Origin: Pohlia nutans
Taxonomy: Eukaryota; Streptophyta; Bryopsida; Bryales; Mniaceae
Assembly (NCBI GenBank): GCA_022496805.1
Contig: CM040085.1
Location: 36,733,811 to 36,797,810 of the forward strand
Reading direction: 5' to 3'
Length of the DNA stretch: 64,000 nt
The position numbers were made by a program, and so were the translations under genes. The notes below the pieces were generated by a model, which saw only the letters and a list, made by a program, of their open reading frames with translations, searched no databases and was not told the origin of the DNA. This document shows positions 11,387-25,350 of the stretch, in pieces; the stretch's first letter is position 1; each line of letters begins with the position of its first letter.

Positions 11387-12604
11387 TTAACCCCTAAAGG
11401 ACCAAGTGCCCTAACTAGGACATTTAGAGAACCGGGTAGGTTTTGGTGAACACATTTTAATCAAATTTTGAAGGACATTTGATAGTGGATCCCCCCATGT
11501 GCCACAAAAATGAGGATATATATATATTTTTGGATTCTGACACCATATGTGGAAGTTATGAAAGGAAATGTGTTTTTTGAGGAGAAAGTGCAGCGGAGCA
11601 ATAAAGAAATAGTTGAATTTTGGAGGGGCAACAAGATGGGTGGAGTGTGGAAAATGGGGTGGACTGTGGAAGACTACCCCATTTCCCAAACTCATTAAAA
11701 ATTTTAGAAATATATATTTTAATTTTAATTTTTTTGATAATAAAAATTATTAATTTACACTGAAAATTATTATTAAACTTTTTGAATTATTATTAAAAAA
11801 AATAAATTATTATTTTTAAATAAAAATTCAATTTTTATGATTAAAATATATTCTTTTAAAAATTTGATAATTAAAATCATTTTGTAAAAAGTAAAATAAA
11901 AAATAAAAATCGTCCAATGAAGGACTGCCATGTGGCAATCCACTTGGAGAGTTAGTGTCATGAACATTGGAATGGGTTGGGTGAGGTGGCACTTCGATTC
12001 CCTTCCTCCACCCTTTATTTCCCCCCTAACCCCCAAAATCCTTAGAAAATATGCTACATGTCTTCAAAAACTTGGAGATTTATTTTTTTTTCAAATTTTT
12101 TTTTGCCATTCTATAGAGGGTGGAATGCACTTATGTTTCACCGCTCGGATTTGTATTTTAAATAAAGAAAGTCGAAAATATTGCAATTCCAAAAACAAAG
12201 AGTCTTTTCTGAACTTTTAAACCCCCAACAAGTGCAGGGTGTTCTTCAACATCCTGAACATCTCCAAACGCAACGAAAATTGGTACACAACTAAGTAACA
12301 TCATATAGAATGTGAAGTGTGACAAGTTTTGGTAGGGAGGTTTTGATTAGCCACACTCAAACGCATCTGAAATTTTCGGGCATGTGTTTTTTTGGGGTGT
12401 TGTTTTTCCATCAAACACAATTATCTTGCAATCCGTGCGGTCAAAATCAATGAAATTTATTGTGTATGTTTTTCAAGTAATTAAGGACAAGATCTTACGG
12501 TTAGAAGGTAAAAAATAACATTTTTTTGGAATTTTTGCATGGGGGAGCCAAATTGGCAGCATTGGAGTGTTTTTGGAGGAAAAACACTTTGGTCCTTTAG
12601 GGGA
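11387..12604. mobile_element. TTAA MITE, larger member with decayed right end
   Basis: The left end is TTAACCCCTAAAGGACC at 11387-11403. The right end reads GGTCCTTTAGGGG at about 12591-12603 but the terminal TTAA is lost. The interior of about 1.2 kb contains short open frames without a domain and may include a nested insertion. The boundary on the right is less certain. Confidence 0.55.
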
Positions 12605-15369
12605 AAAAAAATGAAAAAATGAAAAAATGAAAAAATTCTATTGCTTGTATAATTGAACAAATCTTAAATTACATACTTTAATTTGGCATAAAATATGATA
12701 TTTAAATTATTTTGGTATTAAAATTAAAAAGCAGATTTAAAATAAACTTCAAAAGATGAGTTTATTTTTAACTTCCATAGTTACAAAGCACAGGGGGTTT
12801 GAGGAGGTATTATAATTAATGGGGGGACCAATTAAATAGACCATTTCATTACGTAATTTTTGGATTTGTCATATTTATGGGTACCATACACTTACTTTGA
12901 ATTCTAGGAAGAGGTCAATTTTTCATGTCGTTACTTCATTATATTCATTTTTTTTTTTTTTTTGAAATGAAGCCATTTGAAGAACATAGCATGTAAAATA
13001 CCGCAAATTACGTATCAACATTAGTAGGAGCAAATAATGATTGTTCAAGATATACATGAAAGTAGACGATTTTAGAGTTGCCGCTGCAACATAATATAGA
13101 CATACGAATCAAGGCCTTGAACATAGACATACAAAACTTCACAGACAAATGTTGCTACAGAAACTTACAAAACTAAGCAAACATGATCCTTGACCAAAAA
13201 GACACTAAACAAAGACATAACTAAAACATACAAAACATACTACGGGTCTACAATATCACTACTATACAATGGCGACTGAATCAACAAAAAATCAACAACA
13301 TTTTGTTGTTCCGTGCACTTTAATGACCGTTTTCACTGATTTTCAAACATCCTGTTAGGCAACAAAAACAATTCGTCTTTTTCTGTTGGTTTAGGCACTA
13401 TAAGAAAAATCGTGACCAAATCAACAAAAATTCAACAAATTTCTTGAATTACCCATTTTAAAAATGTTGAAAAGTGCATTATAAAACGTCAATTTTACAA
13501 AAGCATTAAAAATTAGAATGGAAAAATATAAATTTTAGATTAATTCTTTGAAAATAGAGTCAACAAGTTCATTGTATATAATAATGTAATAATATATATA
13601 TATATATATATAAAGAACATAAAAGCATTATATAATATTATAATACTATACTACTATTTTCAAAAGTGTTTTTGTACAACGGGTGTCATAGTTTTGAACA
13701 AAAAAAGTTTCTAATGTTGTAAAACAATTGATTTAATAATTTACTATAATAAATAGGAAAAATACCAAAATATTTTAATATTGTAAAATAGAATCTTTTA
13801 GAATCTTTTGGCATCTTTTGAAAATAATTTGTATTATTCTAGAATGTTTTGGAATATTCCTAGAATCTTCATAAAAAGTCCTTACAATTTCGATTCCCAA
13901 AATAGTTTTAGATCTTCATTTATAGAATTTAGAAGCAATTAACATTAGAAATTCAATAAACTTACATTTTATATTTTTAGAATTCAAATTTTGGTATTAT
14001 TGATTATATTTGAACTTTTCATTGTAGAAGCAAAAATATAAAAATAAAAGAAGATGAACTGAAAAGAATAACATCACTTTTCCTAAATAGTAACACAAAA
14101 CAATGTAGAAGTGTTGGTTTTTTTAAAGTTCCCCTTGGTGGAGTTTAACTTGGATTGGCATGATTCAAATTGGATTTGCAAGCATACTTGATTTCCTATT
14201 AGAAAATAATTATAATTTAATCTAATTTCTAATTTATTAGTCTCGTGCAGCTCATGAAAGGGGGCGTCGACCAAAAAATGATCTCTCAAAGCATTACGGG
14301 TTAAATTGAGTTTAAAATCAGACTTTCTTTGAACTCAATTTGAGCAAATTTTCAAAAAAAATAATTGCAAAATTTTATCATTGCTTACTACAACATTCTA
14401 ATCATTGAAGTTTTTTTCAATTAATCCCAAATTTATGCACTTTCGAGTTTAGTTTTTCTACATACCTCTCTTACTTTACTTCATTCCAAGGTGAATATCC
14501 AAGGTTTTACTTTATTTATTTATTTTATTAGACCCACAACTAGTTTTTTAACATACAATCAAAACAATTCAATTGAAGTAGAAGCCATATATGATGAAAT
14601 GTCATAAAGTGTTAAAAAAGTTACAAAAACAAAAAACTTACAATGAAAAAAATAATTTTTGGTTGAATCAAACATAACATGAAAAATAAATTGGGAAAAA
14701 ATGTTTCTGTAACATAAAATAAAAAATATATATTGGAAAAGAAATGTTTTTAACATCGCTAAGAATATGCAAATTGAACCTAGGGAGTGCACTCTTCAAG
14801 TACCGTAATTATACACGTTAGTGCACAACAAGGGTATTATTTAGACTAAAATTAATATATTATATAATTAGACTAAAATTTGGTATTATTTTTCAAAATT
14901 TTGAATTGCATGGACACAAAAATACCTAGGAATACCATTATTTTTTATAACACCATATTGTTCCTTATTGCGACTTCTACCTTCTACCAAAAATTTGGAT
15001 CTTTGGCAGCTATTGGGTACCATATATGATTTTTTTAAACATAGGCTTAAAAGTTAGCAAATTAGCATTATTTTATAAACCGTGCATTTTTAAGGTACCA
15101 AATTTGGCCCAAAAATGCTTTATGTCCAAGCAGTGGTACGTGCAAAATTTCATAGTCAACAAACCGTCGTAGTGAGTGTGATAAATGTTTTAGTGTGAGG
15201 TTTGAAAGTGGGGTTGCAAGTCATATTGCCGGGGACTGTACATATGGAAATGTATTTTGAGGCTGTGAGATTTGTACATATATTGCTTGTTTTTAGCAAA
15301 AATAAAATAAAATGTATACAAGGGTGTTTTAATAAAGGGGATGCAGGCACGTGATTCCTGGCTTTATTG

Positions 15370-15830
15370 AATAGTGCACTCCCAGAGAAATTGAAAAAAG
15401 AAGAAGCTCTCAACCATGATGATTTCCTCAAAAAGAAACAATTCAAAATTAATCTGAATTTTTTTCCAGATAAAGAAAAAAGCCAACATGATGTAGTGCA
15501 AAAAAAATTTGGATTTTTTTTCTTTTCATTGCTAAAAATATCCAAAGACTACAAAAAAAAAAAAGCTCCCAGCCTTCACGATTTTGTCAGAAAAAGAATT
15601 CAAAAAATTTAGAACTTTTTTTCTAGATACAAAAAAATCCCTGCATGAAATAGTGCAAAATTTTTTTTGAAAAAAAAGTTTTTTTTACATCGCTAAAAAT
15701 ATTCAAAATCCTCTGGGAAAAAAAAACAGCACTAGCCTTTAAGATTTTGTCAAAAACAAAAAATTCAAAAAAATTTAAAATTTTTTCTAGGTATAGAAAA
15801 ATGTCTACATGATCTAGTGTAAAAAAAAAT
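15370..15830. repeat. degenerate tandem repeat, three units of about 140-190 bp
   Basis: Three successive units share the order 'aagctc..cc..atgat/gattt', a run like 'caaaaa..aattcaaaa', 'tttttctaga', then 'catgat.tagtgcaaaa' and 'gctaaaaatat'. Copies have diverged by many indels. The repeat lies within the CACTA-like element. Confidence 0.6.
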
Positions 15831-15924
15831 TTGAAAAAAATAAAAATTTACATGGCAAAAAAATCGCCAATGATTAAGTTCTTTTATGATTAACAAGAAA
15901 ATTTGTTCACTTGCATGAACGTTT

Positions 15925-16140
15925 CTATGTGGTGTGGTGGTTTAGTACTTGGTTGGGGGCTAGAAGGTCTTGTGTTCAAATCTGGCCACCGGCAATTAGC
16001 TTGGGCAGATCGTGGTGGGCCCTGCGGTGGTGGTTGGGGCTCTAGGCATTGGCCCGGGCTATCAAAGTTTTTTTGGGCAGACAAAAAATTTAGGACAGCT
16101 CCTTTTCCTCGGGCAAGCTAGAAATTTTTTTGGGCAGGCT
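15925..16140 (+). mobile_element. tRNA-derived SINE-like element
   Basis: An internal polymerase III promoter is visible. The A-box-like TGGTTTAGTACTTGG is at 15938-15952 and the B-box GTTCAAATC at 15974-15982, about 25 bases later. The following body is GC-rich, in contrast to its AT-rich surroundings. It does not fold as a complete tRNA. The 3' end and target duplication are not resolved. Confidence 0.5.
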
Positions 16141-16723
16141 TCATATATTTCATGATGGATCTTTTTTTCTTTTAAAAAATAAAATTATTTTGACCTAAAC
16201 AACAATCTGGAACAACACATTTCTGTTAGAAAACATCCAGGACAACTCGTCCTAATCAACTGCCGCGATCAACATTTTCTTGTTGATACGGTCGAAGGAT
16301 TTTCTAATAGTGTATCCACCATGAAATTCACTTTTGCAGCCAGAAAGCATGTGAACCATGGATCAAAGTAAACCATGAATTTGAAGCATTGAAGCATGAA
16401 CATTTTGATAGCGTACAAGATGCATACCAAATGAACTATGGATTCATGTTACGTGTGTTCACAAACATATGGAACAAAAAAAATTCAAGGACTATATATT
16501 TGTTGTTTGCATCAAAAACCAAGTACCTCTTGACTGAAACCTCGTGTGCTTAGGGTTTATGGTCTTGTACAAGAACAACCTAAAAAAACAAAAACCCTAC
16601 TTTCTTGTTTTGTGATGTCCAGCTAGTTCTTGCATTGCATTGCATGTTCAACACGACGTTTTAGAAAACAAGATAACTTAACACAACGCAAAACTTTTTC
16701 TTTATAAGCGTTGGCGAACAATA

Positions 16724-17307
16724 TTAACCCCTAAAGGACCGGGGGGAGTGTTGAACTCAACTCTTGTTTTCTTGACTAGCTCTTGTAGCAAGCTCAATTC
16801 CTCATTGATGTAGGATAATTTTGACAATCGGCACTGCTGAAATTAAAAAGGACTTATGTATCTTTTTTATGAAAAAATGATCAATAAAATTGCACAATTT
16901 TTGAGAAAATGCCACCGTTGAGAAGATTGATGAAACCCGTTCGGGGTATTTTGTACACATGCTGAAATCGTATTGCTCAAAAGTGCTCCAAAAATTCTGA
17001 AATTTTTACTGTGAGTAGAGATCATCATTTTAAACATGCGATAGAAATTTCAAGTAATTTGGAGGTGTGAGGAGGAAGATATGAGGGTCTGAAGTGACAC
17101 CTAAATACCGTCCTTGCAACTCAAAAAAATCACCAAAAATCGCTCACTTGATGAATTTCTGATCAAGAAGTACCTATAGATACAGCTTTCAAAAAGAGCT
17201 AGGGTCTCTTTGTTGCTCATTCTACAATTCAAAACCCAAGAACCTGAATTTCCTTACTTTTTAGTTCTAGAAGCCGCGTGGGGGCCTTACGGTCCTTTAG
17301 GGGTTAA
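16724..17307. mobile_element. TTAA MITE, family C
   Basis: TTAA at 16724-16727 and 17304-17307 flank perfect inverted ends CCCCTAAAGGACC and GGTCCTTTAGGGG. The 584-base unit has no coding capacity. It sits immediately beside the hAT transposase remnant. Confidence 0.88.
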
Positions 17308-17355
17308 CTGCATCCAAATGGTCATTTCTAACGACAACAATTACATGCGAAAGTA

Positions 17356-18482
17356 TCAATCATTAATCTTATGATATCTTTTCATAGTCTTTTGTGCATC
17401 ATTCAACTCTTTTTGAATTCCCTTAAGGGCACATTTTTTCTTTCCGGAATTCTTAAAATAAGCAGCCAAAGAGTTAAGCATAGCATCAATCTCAATAGAC
17501 AAAGACTTGCATTCTGTAGACTTTGCAGCCTCTAAAACTGCCCAGTTGGTCCTATGAGCAATGCAATGAGTTGATGTGACAAATGGAGTGACTTTCTTAA
17601 GTCTAGTTGCCACACTTGATCTTTGCCCCAACATTGTAGCTACCCCATGAGATCCAAAACACACTTTGGCATGTCTAAACCCCACTCTTCAATTGATTTC
17701 AGCAAACAATCATAGATAATTTGTGCATTTTTTTTACCACTACATATCTCAAGTAAACCCAAAAGGCAGTTATAGGTATTCCTTCTTCAACAAAAGTAGC
17801 AAAGACCACTACATGACCTGTCACACTAACATCAGTAGACTCATCTATCATCAAAGTAGCCAAAGAAATTTGAATCCCTAATCCTATCCAAAATTGATTT
17901 TTGGAGGACATTAGAGATGCAAAATAGCATTTCAGCACAAGACTTCTCATCAGAATACTTTGATTCAGTACAATTTGCCTTATTTGCAACTAGAAGTTCA
18001 CATAGAGTTGGGTATTTGTTGAAAGGAATTGTCTCCGTTCCCAAAAATCATGCAAATCTGAATAGGGTTAGAAGGGCTTCATCACAACATTTAAAAGCTA
18101 CTTTAATGTGTTTTTCTATGACTTTCTTACCTTGTTGTGCTGCCTAATTCAAATTTTTGTGTTCTTTAGAGTTCTGATGGTCTTGAAAGGTAGAAACTTT
18201 GGTGTTACCGAATCCATCTTTACCATATACACTTTTAGCACTTTTATCTCTACAAAGTTTGCAAAAAAATTTGCTCAACTCTGAACTAAATTCTATCCAA
18301 CTAAAGAGCCCATACCATGCATCTCTCCAAGCCCTCTTTGCTACTTCAACATTAAATAGCTGTTGTTTTGGGTTGGATGAGATTGATTGTGAAGAGTCAA
18401 CCACCTCTAGGATGAAAGCATGGTAAACTGAACCACTTGTGATCCTTGTGAAGAAGCAACAATGCAGGGTCCAAAAATCCAT
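17356..18482 (-). pseudogene. hAT-family transposase remnant, frameshifted
   Basis: Four consecutive minus-strand fragments in different frames read as one hAT-type (ZNF862/TTF-finger) transposase. The first (18482-18144) carries a TTF-like zinc finger with FCKLC and the segment YGKDGFGNTKVSTFQDHQ. The second and third (18044-17699) carry the segment with MIDESTDVSVTGH, where the first catalytic aspartate lies. The last (17685-17356) carries the SVATRLK and STHCIAHRTN segments. Frames change near 18144, 17850 and 17690. The C-terminal hAT dimerisation region is absent, so the copy is truncated as well as broken. Terminal inverted repeats were not found. Confidence 0.85.
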
Positions 18483-21473
18483 TAAATTTTTATGTTTTGT
18501 GAATTTCTTTTTGTGGATAAAATAAAAGATACAATGTTTAACAAAGTCTAATATTTTTTTGAAAAAAACATGTTTAATAAGTATTTATGTGTGTTATAGT
18601 AAGGTTAAAGTGGTTAAAATTGGAAAAGTAGTTCTGACCAAATTGAAAAGTAGATATAAAACATGTTGAAATTGCATTAAATATTTTTTTTTTCAATTTT
18701 TTTTTTCTTCAGAGCCCTCCAATGCACAATGAACTTATAGAATATATAATTTATATTCATATTGAACAGGATTCAATTCATCAAATTTGCTCCCGAAATT
18801 TGTTTGACATTTATTTTCGAACTTTACTTTTAGTAACCTTTTTTTCGAATTTTAATTTGAAACTTTGGATTGAAGTACTGTTATGTGGGTAATTTTGATG
18901 ATATGATGAATCCATGTCATAGGAGTATTTTCCAGATCAGTTTACGAGTGATGTTACACTATCAAGCAAGGGTTGACCATGGGAAGTTACTAGTAGCTTA
19001 GTTTCAGCTATAGTTACATGAAGGAAGTTATACTTGTGACGGTTCTGGAACCGAATCTTGGGGGATAAGTACTATGTGGAGAGAGAGAAATGTGGTGAGA
19101 GTTGAGCATTAAAGACCAAAAATGTATCATCTTTGGAACATAAGATCATGAATGAAAATATATTAATTTTGCATAGATTGCATTTGAGCAAGTCATGCAC
19201 AGTCTTTCAAAGATCATCCAGTCAATGTAATATACTACTCACACGAATATGATTCTATGGTTACCTAATTAGACAATGGAATAATCCGCCCATTGCAGTA
19301 CCTAATAGAACTATGGAGGGCTCTACCAAATTAGAACTTAAATATATGATTTTTACTCGTAATTTATGGCCTTTGACCAAGAAAATTGTAATTTCAGCAC
19401 TAAGGATGACTTTAATGGTTCAGTTTATCGTGCTTTCACCCTCTACCACAACCAGATCAGATTGTCTCTTGCTCAAGAACTTATCCCTCATAGTTCTTTG
19501 CCTTTTAGCAGACATTTTTCTATTTTACTGTGAAATGATTCCAATGAAAACAAATACCAAAAGTCTCATAGAAAAAAAACCTTCATGCAAAAAAGAATAA
19601 AAATGACACGAAAATTCAAGATCTCAATCAACAAATTACTCAATCAAACACAAATATACCAACAATAGGAAACAACCCACGCAATATACAAGCAAACACA
19701 AACATACAAAACCCTAATGCAAGGAACAAGAAAGATAACATTGAAAATTAACCAAAAAGTAGGAGACAACCCACACAATATACAAAGAATATCAAAATTT
19801 CTCACCTAACGCAGGTAAGTCTAGTACAATTGTAACACGAAGACTTCCAACACTGGCAAAAAAAAAATATCAAAAATTACAACTCTATATCAAACACACT
19901 TCTATAATTATGAAATTAACACATCAAAATGAGAATTTGTGCAAAAAATCCAAGAAGAATATGCAAAACAAGAAGTAAAATGAGCAAAAACTAAAACTAT
20001 ACCCTAAATAAATAAAACTCACTGTTGATGCAAGTTCGAGGTTGGGACGTTGAGGCTGGATATCTTGGCTAGAACGTCGACGTCGAGATCTGGGACGTTG
20101 ATGCTGAAACGTTGAGACTCAACAAAGCAGATCGGTAAGTGCAGTCTGCGGAAAAGAGAGTCATCGGCGATCGCAATCGGTGATAGCAGACGACGAGAGC
20201 TGCAAAAGCGTGAGCAGACAACGGAACTTCAAGCAATAAATCTTCCAGAATAGATGGAAGAACTTCGAGCGAACAGGGGAACTTGCTTGTAGCAAAAAAT
20301 TGAAAGCGAGCATAAGACTTCGAAACAAGCCCAGCGGCAAAAATTTAGGCGATCAACAAAACTTCAAAAGAGAGTGCGCAACAGAACTTCAAAGGCGAGT
20401 GCAACTTTGAGAGCGAGTGATTGTGTGACTTAATTGAGCAAGACTGCAAGAGGAACTGAGAGTGAACCTAAATCAAGCGATTGAGAGAGAAGAGGGCGGA
20501 GCAATCATGATAGAAAGATCACGAGAGCGAAATGAATAGAGAATGCAAGTGGCTAAGAGTTCAACTCGACACAGAACGTTATGAAGGTCCCATTTACAGT
20601 CCCCATGGTGCCTTCCCGATAGAAGGCTAAGAACCGGATTTCAAACTTGAGAACCGGTTATAATCATTAATCAGAGATACCTTCGGGTGACCCAGCTAAG
20701 AACCGGTGGGAGATGGTGTGGAGCAGCTAATATTCGCCCACTCTTGAATGGGAAGGAATGAAAAATCGTCATTAACTTTACAAAAGCGGTTGATTTCCTA
20801 TACACCTAATTTTTCCTTTGGTTATATGGCCTAAAATAGTGTAATTAAGCCGATAATTTACCAATTTCACTCGGTTGATTTTGCACTAACTACCCGTTCA
20901 TTGTCCCAGTCCCAACCTAGGATATTTATCCTTGACAGTAAACTAGATCTAAAAAAACCAAATTGGCCATATTATTTATAACCATATATTTATTATAATC
21001 CATATTCACATGTTTTCTCTACAATATATTACCTCAAATGTTTTTCAAAATTTTAGATACCATAAATATAAAAAAAATACCATATCATTGGCCGCATGTT
21101 GCCATATTAAAAAATTTAAGTCGATCTCCCAGGTTATAAAGACATTAACTGTGAATCTTAATACTTTACAATTTTTTTGTAGTGGTTAATATTTTAGAAT
21201 TTAAAATCACTTTAAACTTATTTTATTTTCCTTGTATGGTTTAATAATTGAAAATTCACAAAGATAGTTGTTTTGATTAATTCTTCTCAAATAGACTATA
21301 AATGTCAATTGAAACTTCACAATCATGCTACATCATGTAAATAATAGAAAAACCAAATATCTTAATAAATACAATCCCTCAATCATATAATGATTTTTTT
21401 ATAAAATAAGACAAGTGATATAGACTGTATAATGTAGTTAATTGAATTCAATTACGTTTTACAAAAAAAAGCT
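18483..21473. other. AT-rich and repeat-derived intergenic DNA
   Basis: No intact gene. The segment 20035-20130 is GC-richer and has repeated 'gggacgttga' type units, followed by short repeats of 'gaacttc..gcgag' up to 20560. This could be untranslated or promoter sequence of the adjoining hAT-like element or of a lost gene. The stretch 20600-21473 is plain AT-rich DNA that includes the 3' flank of the following minus-strand gene. Confidence 0.4.
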
Positions 21474-24400
21474 TTAAATTTTTTTCCATTTTTGTCTTGA
21501 CTTTGACCTTAAAATTTCAACTCTTCTATACCTTCCTATTCTATCATACTCACAATATTTTTCACTATTATCACTTTTATTAGTTCTTGCACTCAAATTT
21601 GAGTTTACATTTACATCACCTTCATCTACATTTCTACAAGTTTGTAAATGACTAGAACAATATTTGCGTGCTTTTCGATGTGCATTTGATTGTTGATGAC
21701 ATTGTTCATTATAAATTGGTATCTTTGATCGGGTTTTTCGCAAAGCACTATACTGGTAGTAGCATTGTTCACCACAAGTCATGCATACCTTTGAATTGTC
21801 TAATACACTAGTATTTTTTATCCTAGTTACTTCAGGAGGGACGTAATTCGGAATATATTGATAGCAAGTTGTTGCATGTCCATTAGAAGGATCACAACAA
21901 CAAGGCTTTCTATATTTACTCTTTTCTTCAAAATTATTTTTATCGATATGTACGAATTCTTCTTCTAACATTTTGATTTTTGTTCTATGGTCGTCTTCAA
22001 CACTTTTATTTTCATTGATTTCTTTGTAATCATTTCGATGTGGAATACTATGGTTTTCAATTTTTTTTACTTGAATGCCACCTACAACATGTGGAATTTC
22101 AAGTTTTGGAGAAATTTGATTTGTTGAATCATTATGCTTTGAATGATTATCGTTATTGTAGGTTGTTGGAATAACAATTGGGTTGAAAAGCTCTTGAGCT
22201 TGTGTAAACCGTTCTGGTGTTTGTTCACATTGCAAGCGACTTGTAGAAATCATACAAGTGTCTGGAGTAATTACTACAGTTTTATTCATATCTGATGCAG
22301 TTCTTTTGTGTTCTTCACGACAAGAAGCATTTGAAATTTGAAAATTACAACTTTTGCTTGGCATAATAAAGTTTGCATCATCAAACAAAAATGGCATGAA
22401 GATATCATTTTTAGCATCTTCATGTTCATTATGTTGAAATTGTATTCTTTTAGAGTGAAAGAAAAATTTATCATCTTCAATGAATTGATGTTTTTTAGAG
22501 TATTGAGTTGAATTTGGCATAACATTTTGTAATACACATTTGCTATTACAAACTTGAGTAGAATTTAAATAAGATTCTCTTTTTGGAGATGATATATTTG
22601 CATCTTTATTTTTCATTTCAAATAATGGTTGAAAAGCATGTTGTTTTTCAAATTTATATTCAATAGAGTAATCAACAACTTTTGGTTCATTTTTCTTTGA
22701 TTTATCATTCAATTTTTTTTTGGTGAACTCTTCATTTTTTGGAGGATAAGGATTGCATGGGTATAATGTCTTAATTTTTATCTTATTAGAATCTTGCTTG
22801 GAAATGTTGCATGGATACGATGTATTCAAGTTTAAGGAATGTTCTTTTAGATCATATTTAGTTGATGCTGACCATGATCCCATTTGAAAATTTGATGCTT
22901 TTGGTGAATTATATGTGTCATATATTTTTTTCATATATAACTTTTTATACGTGCGTGATTTTCTAGACAAAGAATCTAATGATTTTTCAAATCTTTTCAA
23001 TTTGAATGACTTTTCAATTTGAAAAACTTCATCAGTTCTATGCCTTTTGTTTTTTAAAATTCCCCCGTCTTCTGGTGTAACTGAATAACTTTGAGACAAA
23101 GAACTTTCATTTCCATCATTAATTGTAGTTTTAGTATTAAATGTGACATTGTCATTGGTTAGTGTTGTACTTAAAACATTTTTATTTAAATCTTTATTTT
23201 CATTCAATGATGAGTAAGATCTAAAACTATTTAATAATTTTTCATCAAAAAGTTTTATTGTTTCTTGAGGAAGAGAGAGATCTTTGAGAGATGTTGTGTC
23301 ATTTTCCATTGGAAAAATTGGTAGGGGTAAATTGGCTTTAGAATCAATTTTGAATTTTTTATGTTCATTTTGTTTCTCTAAAGACAATATTTGTAGACCA
23401 TTGTCATTATCACTAGTTTTCACTTGAAGATTTGCAACTTCAGGTGTTTCGTTACTTGTAACAACATTGTCGTTAATTTTTTCACTTAATTTTTTATCAT
23501 CTATGTCTGATGTATATGTATTTATTTCAAGAGACATTGTATCCACATGTTCATTTATAATATTGATTTTGTCTTCAAAACTTGTATCAGGTAATTCATT
23601 AAAATTATGATTAAGGCTCTTTTGTGAAATTTTTGGTACAATGTTTTCATAGTTGTCATTATCATTAAAATTGGTAGGTTGGTTATTACTACAATAAGGA
23701 GGTTCTATATTAGATTGTATATCTTTGGGAACATGTTGAAGATCTATCAAGGGTGTGATCAAGGGGGATTTTAAAATATCATACTCCGATTGATGATCTT
23801 GGTATGAATCTTCTTTTTTAAATACATTTTCTTCAACAAGAATATTTTGTCTAATAGCTTCACACTTTGTATCAAGATCATGTTTTGTTTCTTCTTCATA
23901 TTCTACAATTGAATCCTCCGGTTCTTTTGTAAGAATATTTGATGTGATTCCTTCTTGCAATTTTGTTGTCAATATTGAACAATCTTGAGGTTCGATAATG
24001 TTGCATTCTTTCATAAACGTTTGCCTAGACATTACATTTGGCAATTCTTTTGAAGAGCATTTGGATTCATTTTCATCATACGCAATACTTGAACATAATA
24101 AATCTTTATTATCATTAGTTCTTGCAATCATATCAGAAGTCAATACTTCTTCTAAAATTCTAGCACCAAGAAATTGAGTTGTTGTATTTGAAACATTCAT
24201 TAATTTATCATCATTGTTCTCTTCATTTTTAAAACACTCAAAATTGAAAAACTTATGGTTTTCAGTGTGATTATCGATGATATCAATGTTAATAGAATCA
24301 AAATTTTGTTTATAAATATTTTCCTCACAATTTTCAACACAAGAAGTTGTTTTAATATTTTCAAGTGCACTAGATTGTTGTGGAAAATCTTTTATTAAAT

Positions 24401-25282
24401 TATGACAAATACCGTTAATAAAATTTTCATTCAAAACACTAGTTTGCTTTCTATCAATACACTTATTAGCATTTTCTATAAGTTTTTCATTGTCTTCATT
24501 ACAAATGTCATTGTGATTATAATTTTTTTGATTTGAACGTCTTTCGTCTACTTGCATATTATGAAAATTATACAAGATTGCAGAATTGTATGTTTGTATA
24601 AATTCTTCATTGTTAAGTATTTGATCAGATATCAGAATTTTGTTATTGGTCATTTCAAGGTTGTATTGATTTATATAAGAATTGGTTTTCTCTTCACGTT
24701 TCATATTAGCATAAGAATTTTTTGGAGGATCCATCTTTTGAAGTGTGGTTGGAAAATCTATATTCAATCCATCTTCTATATGATTTTTTTTCATTACAGA
24801 TAATCCTTTTGATAAATGTGAAGCCTACAATGTATTTATCACAATGTATAATTAGTAAATTTCTAAAATAAAAACCATGAAATAAGATGTAAATTTATAT
24901 TTATTATTGATATAATTGTAATAAAAACTAATTCAACATTGAAATTCAAATTATTGTTGATGCATTAATAATATATATAAATATCAATAGTTTAAACAGA
25001 TATATACTTTGTATTTAGAACGTCTTTTGACATGTTTTGACCAAGTATTAAATAAACAAAAAACTTGGTCTGCCGTTGTCGTCGGAAAAGTTTCAGCAAA
25101 TTCTTTTGCTTCATCAATACATATTGCTACACATCCCATTTGTATGAAGTGGCGACGAAAAAAAGATCTTGCTAACCATGGGATCGAACATTCAACTTGT
25201 TTTTTCAAATTCTACATAATTTTTGTGAAGTTAACATTTTAATTTAATTTAATTTTCTATTAAATCAAATTATGAAAAAAAA

Positions 25283-25350
<68 letters not shown>

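Larger units (their letters stand above)
13396..16312. mobile_element. CACTA-like (EnSpm) non-autonomous element
   Basis: The left end starts CACTATAAGAAAAAT at 13396. The right end, read in reverse complement from 16312, starts CACTATTAGAAAAT. The similarity continues inward for about 45 bases, including 'GACC..ATCAACAA'. CACTA termini and subterminal repeats are typical of this superfamily. No 3-bp target duplication is evident and no transposase is encoded. Nested inside are a tandem AT-rich repeat and a SINE-like unit. Confidence 0.45.
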
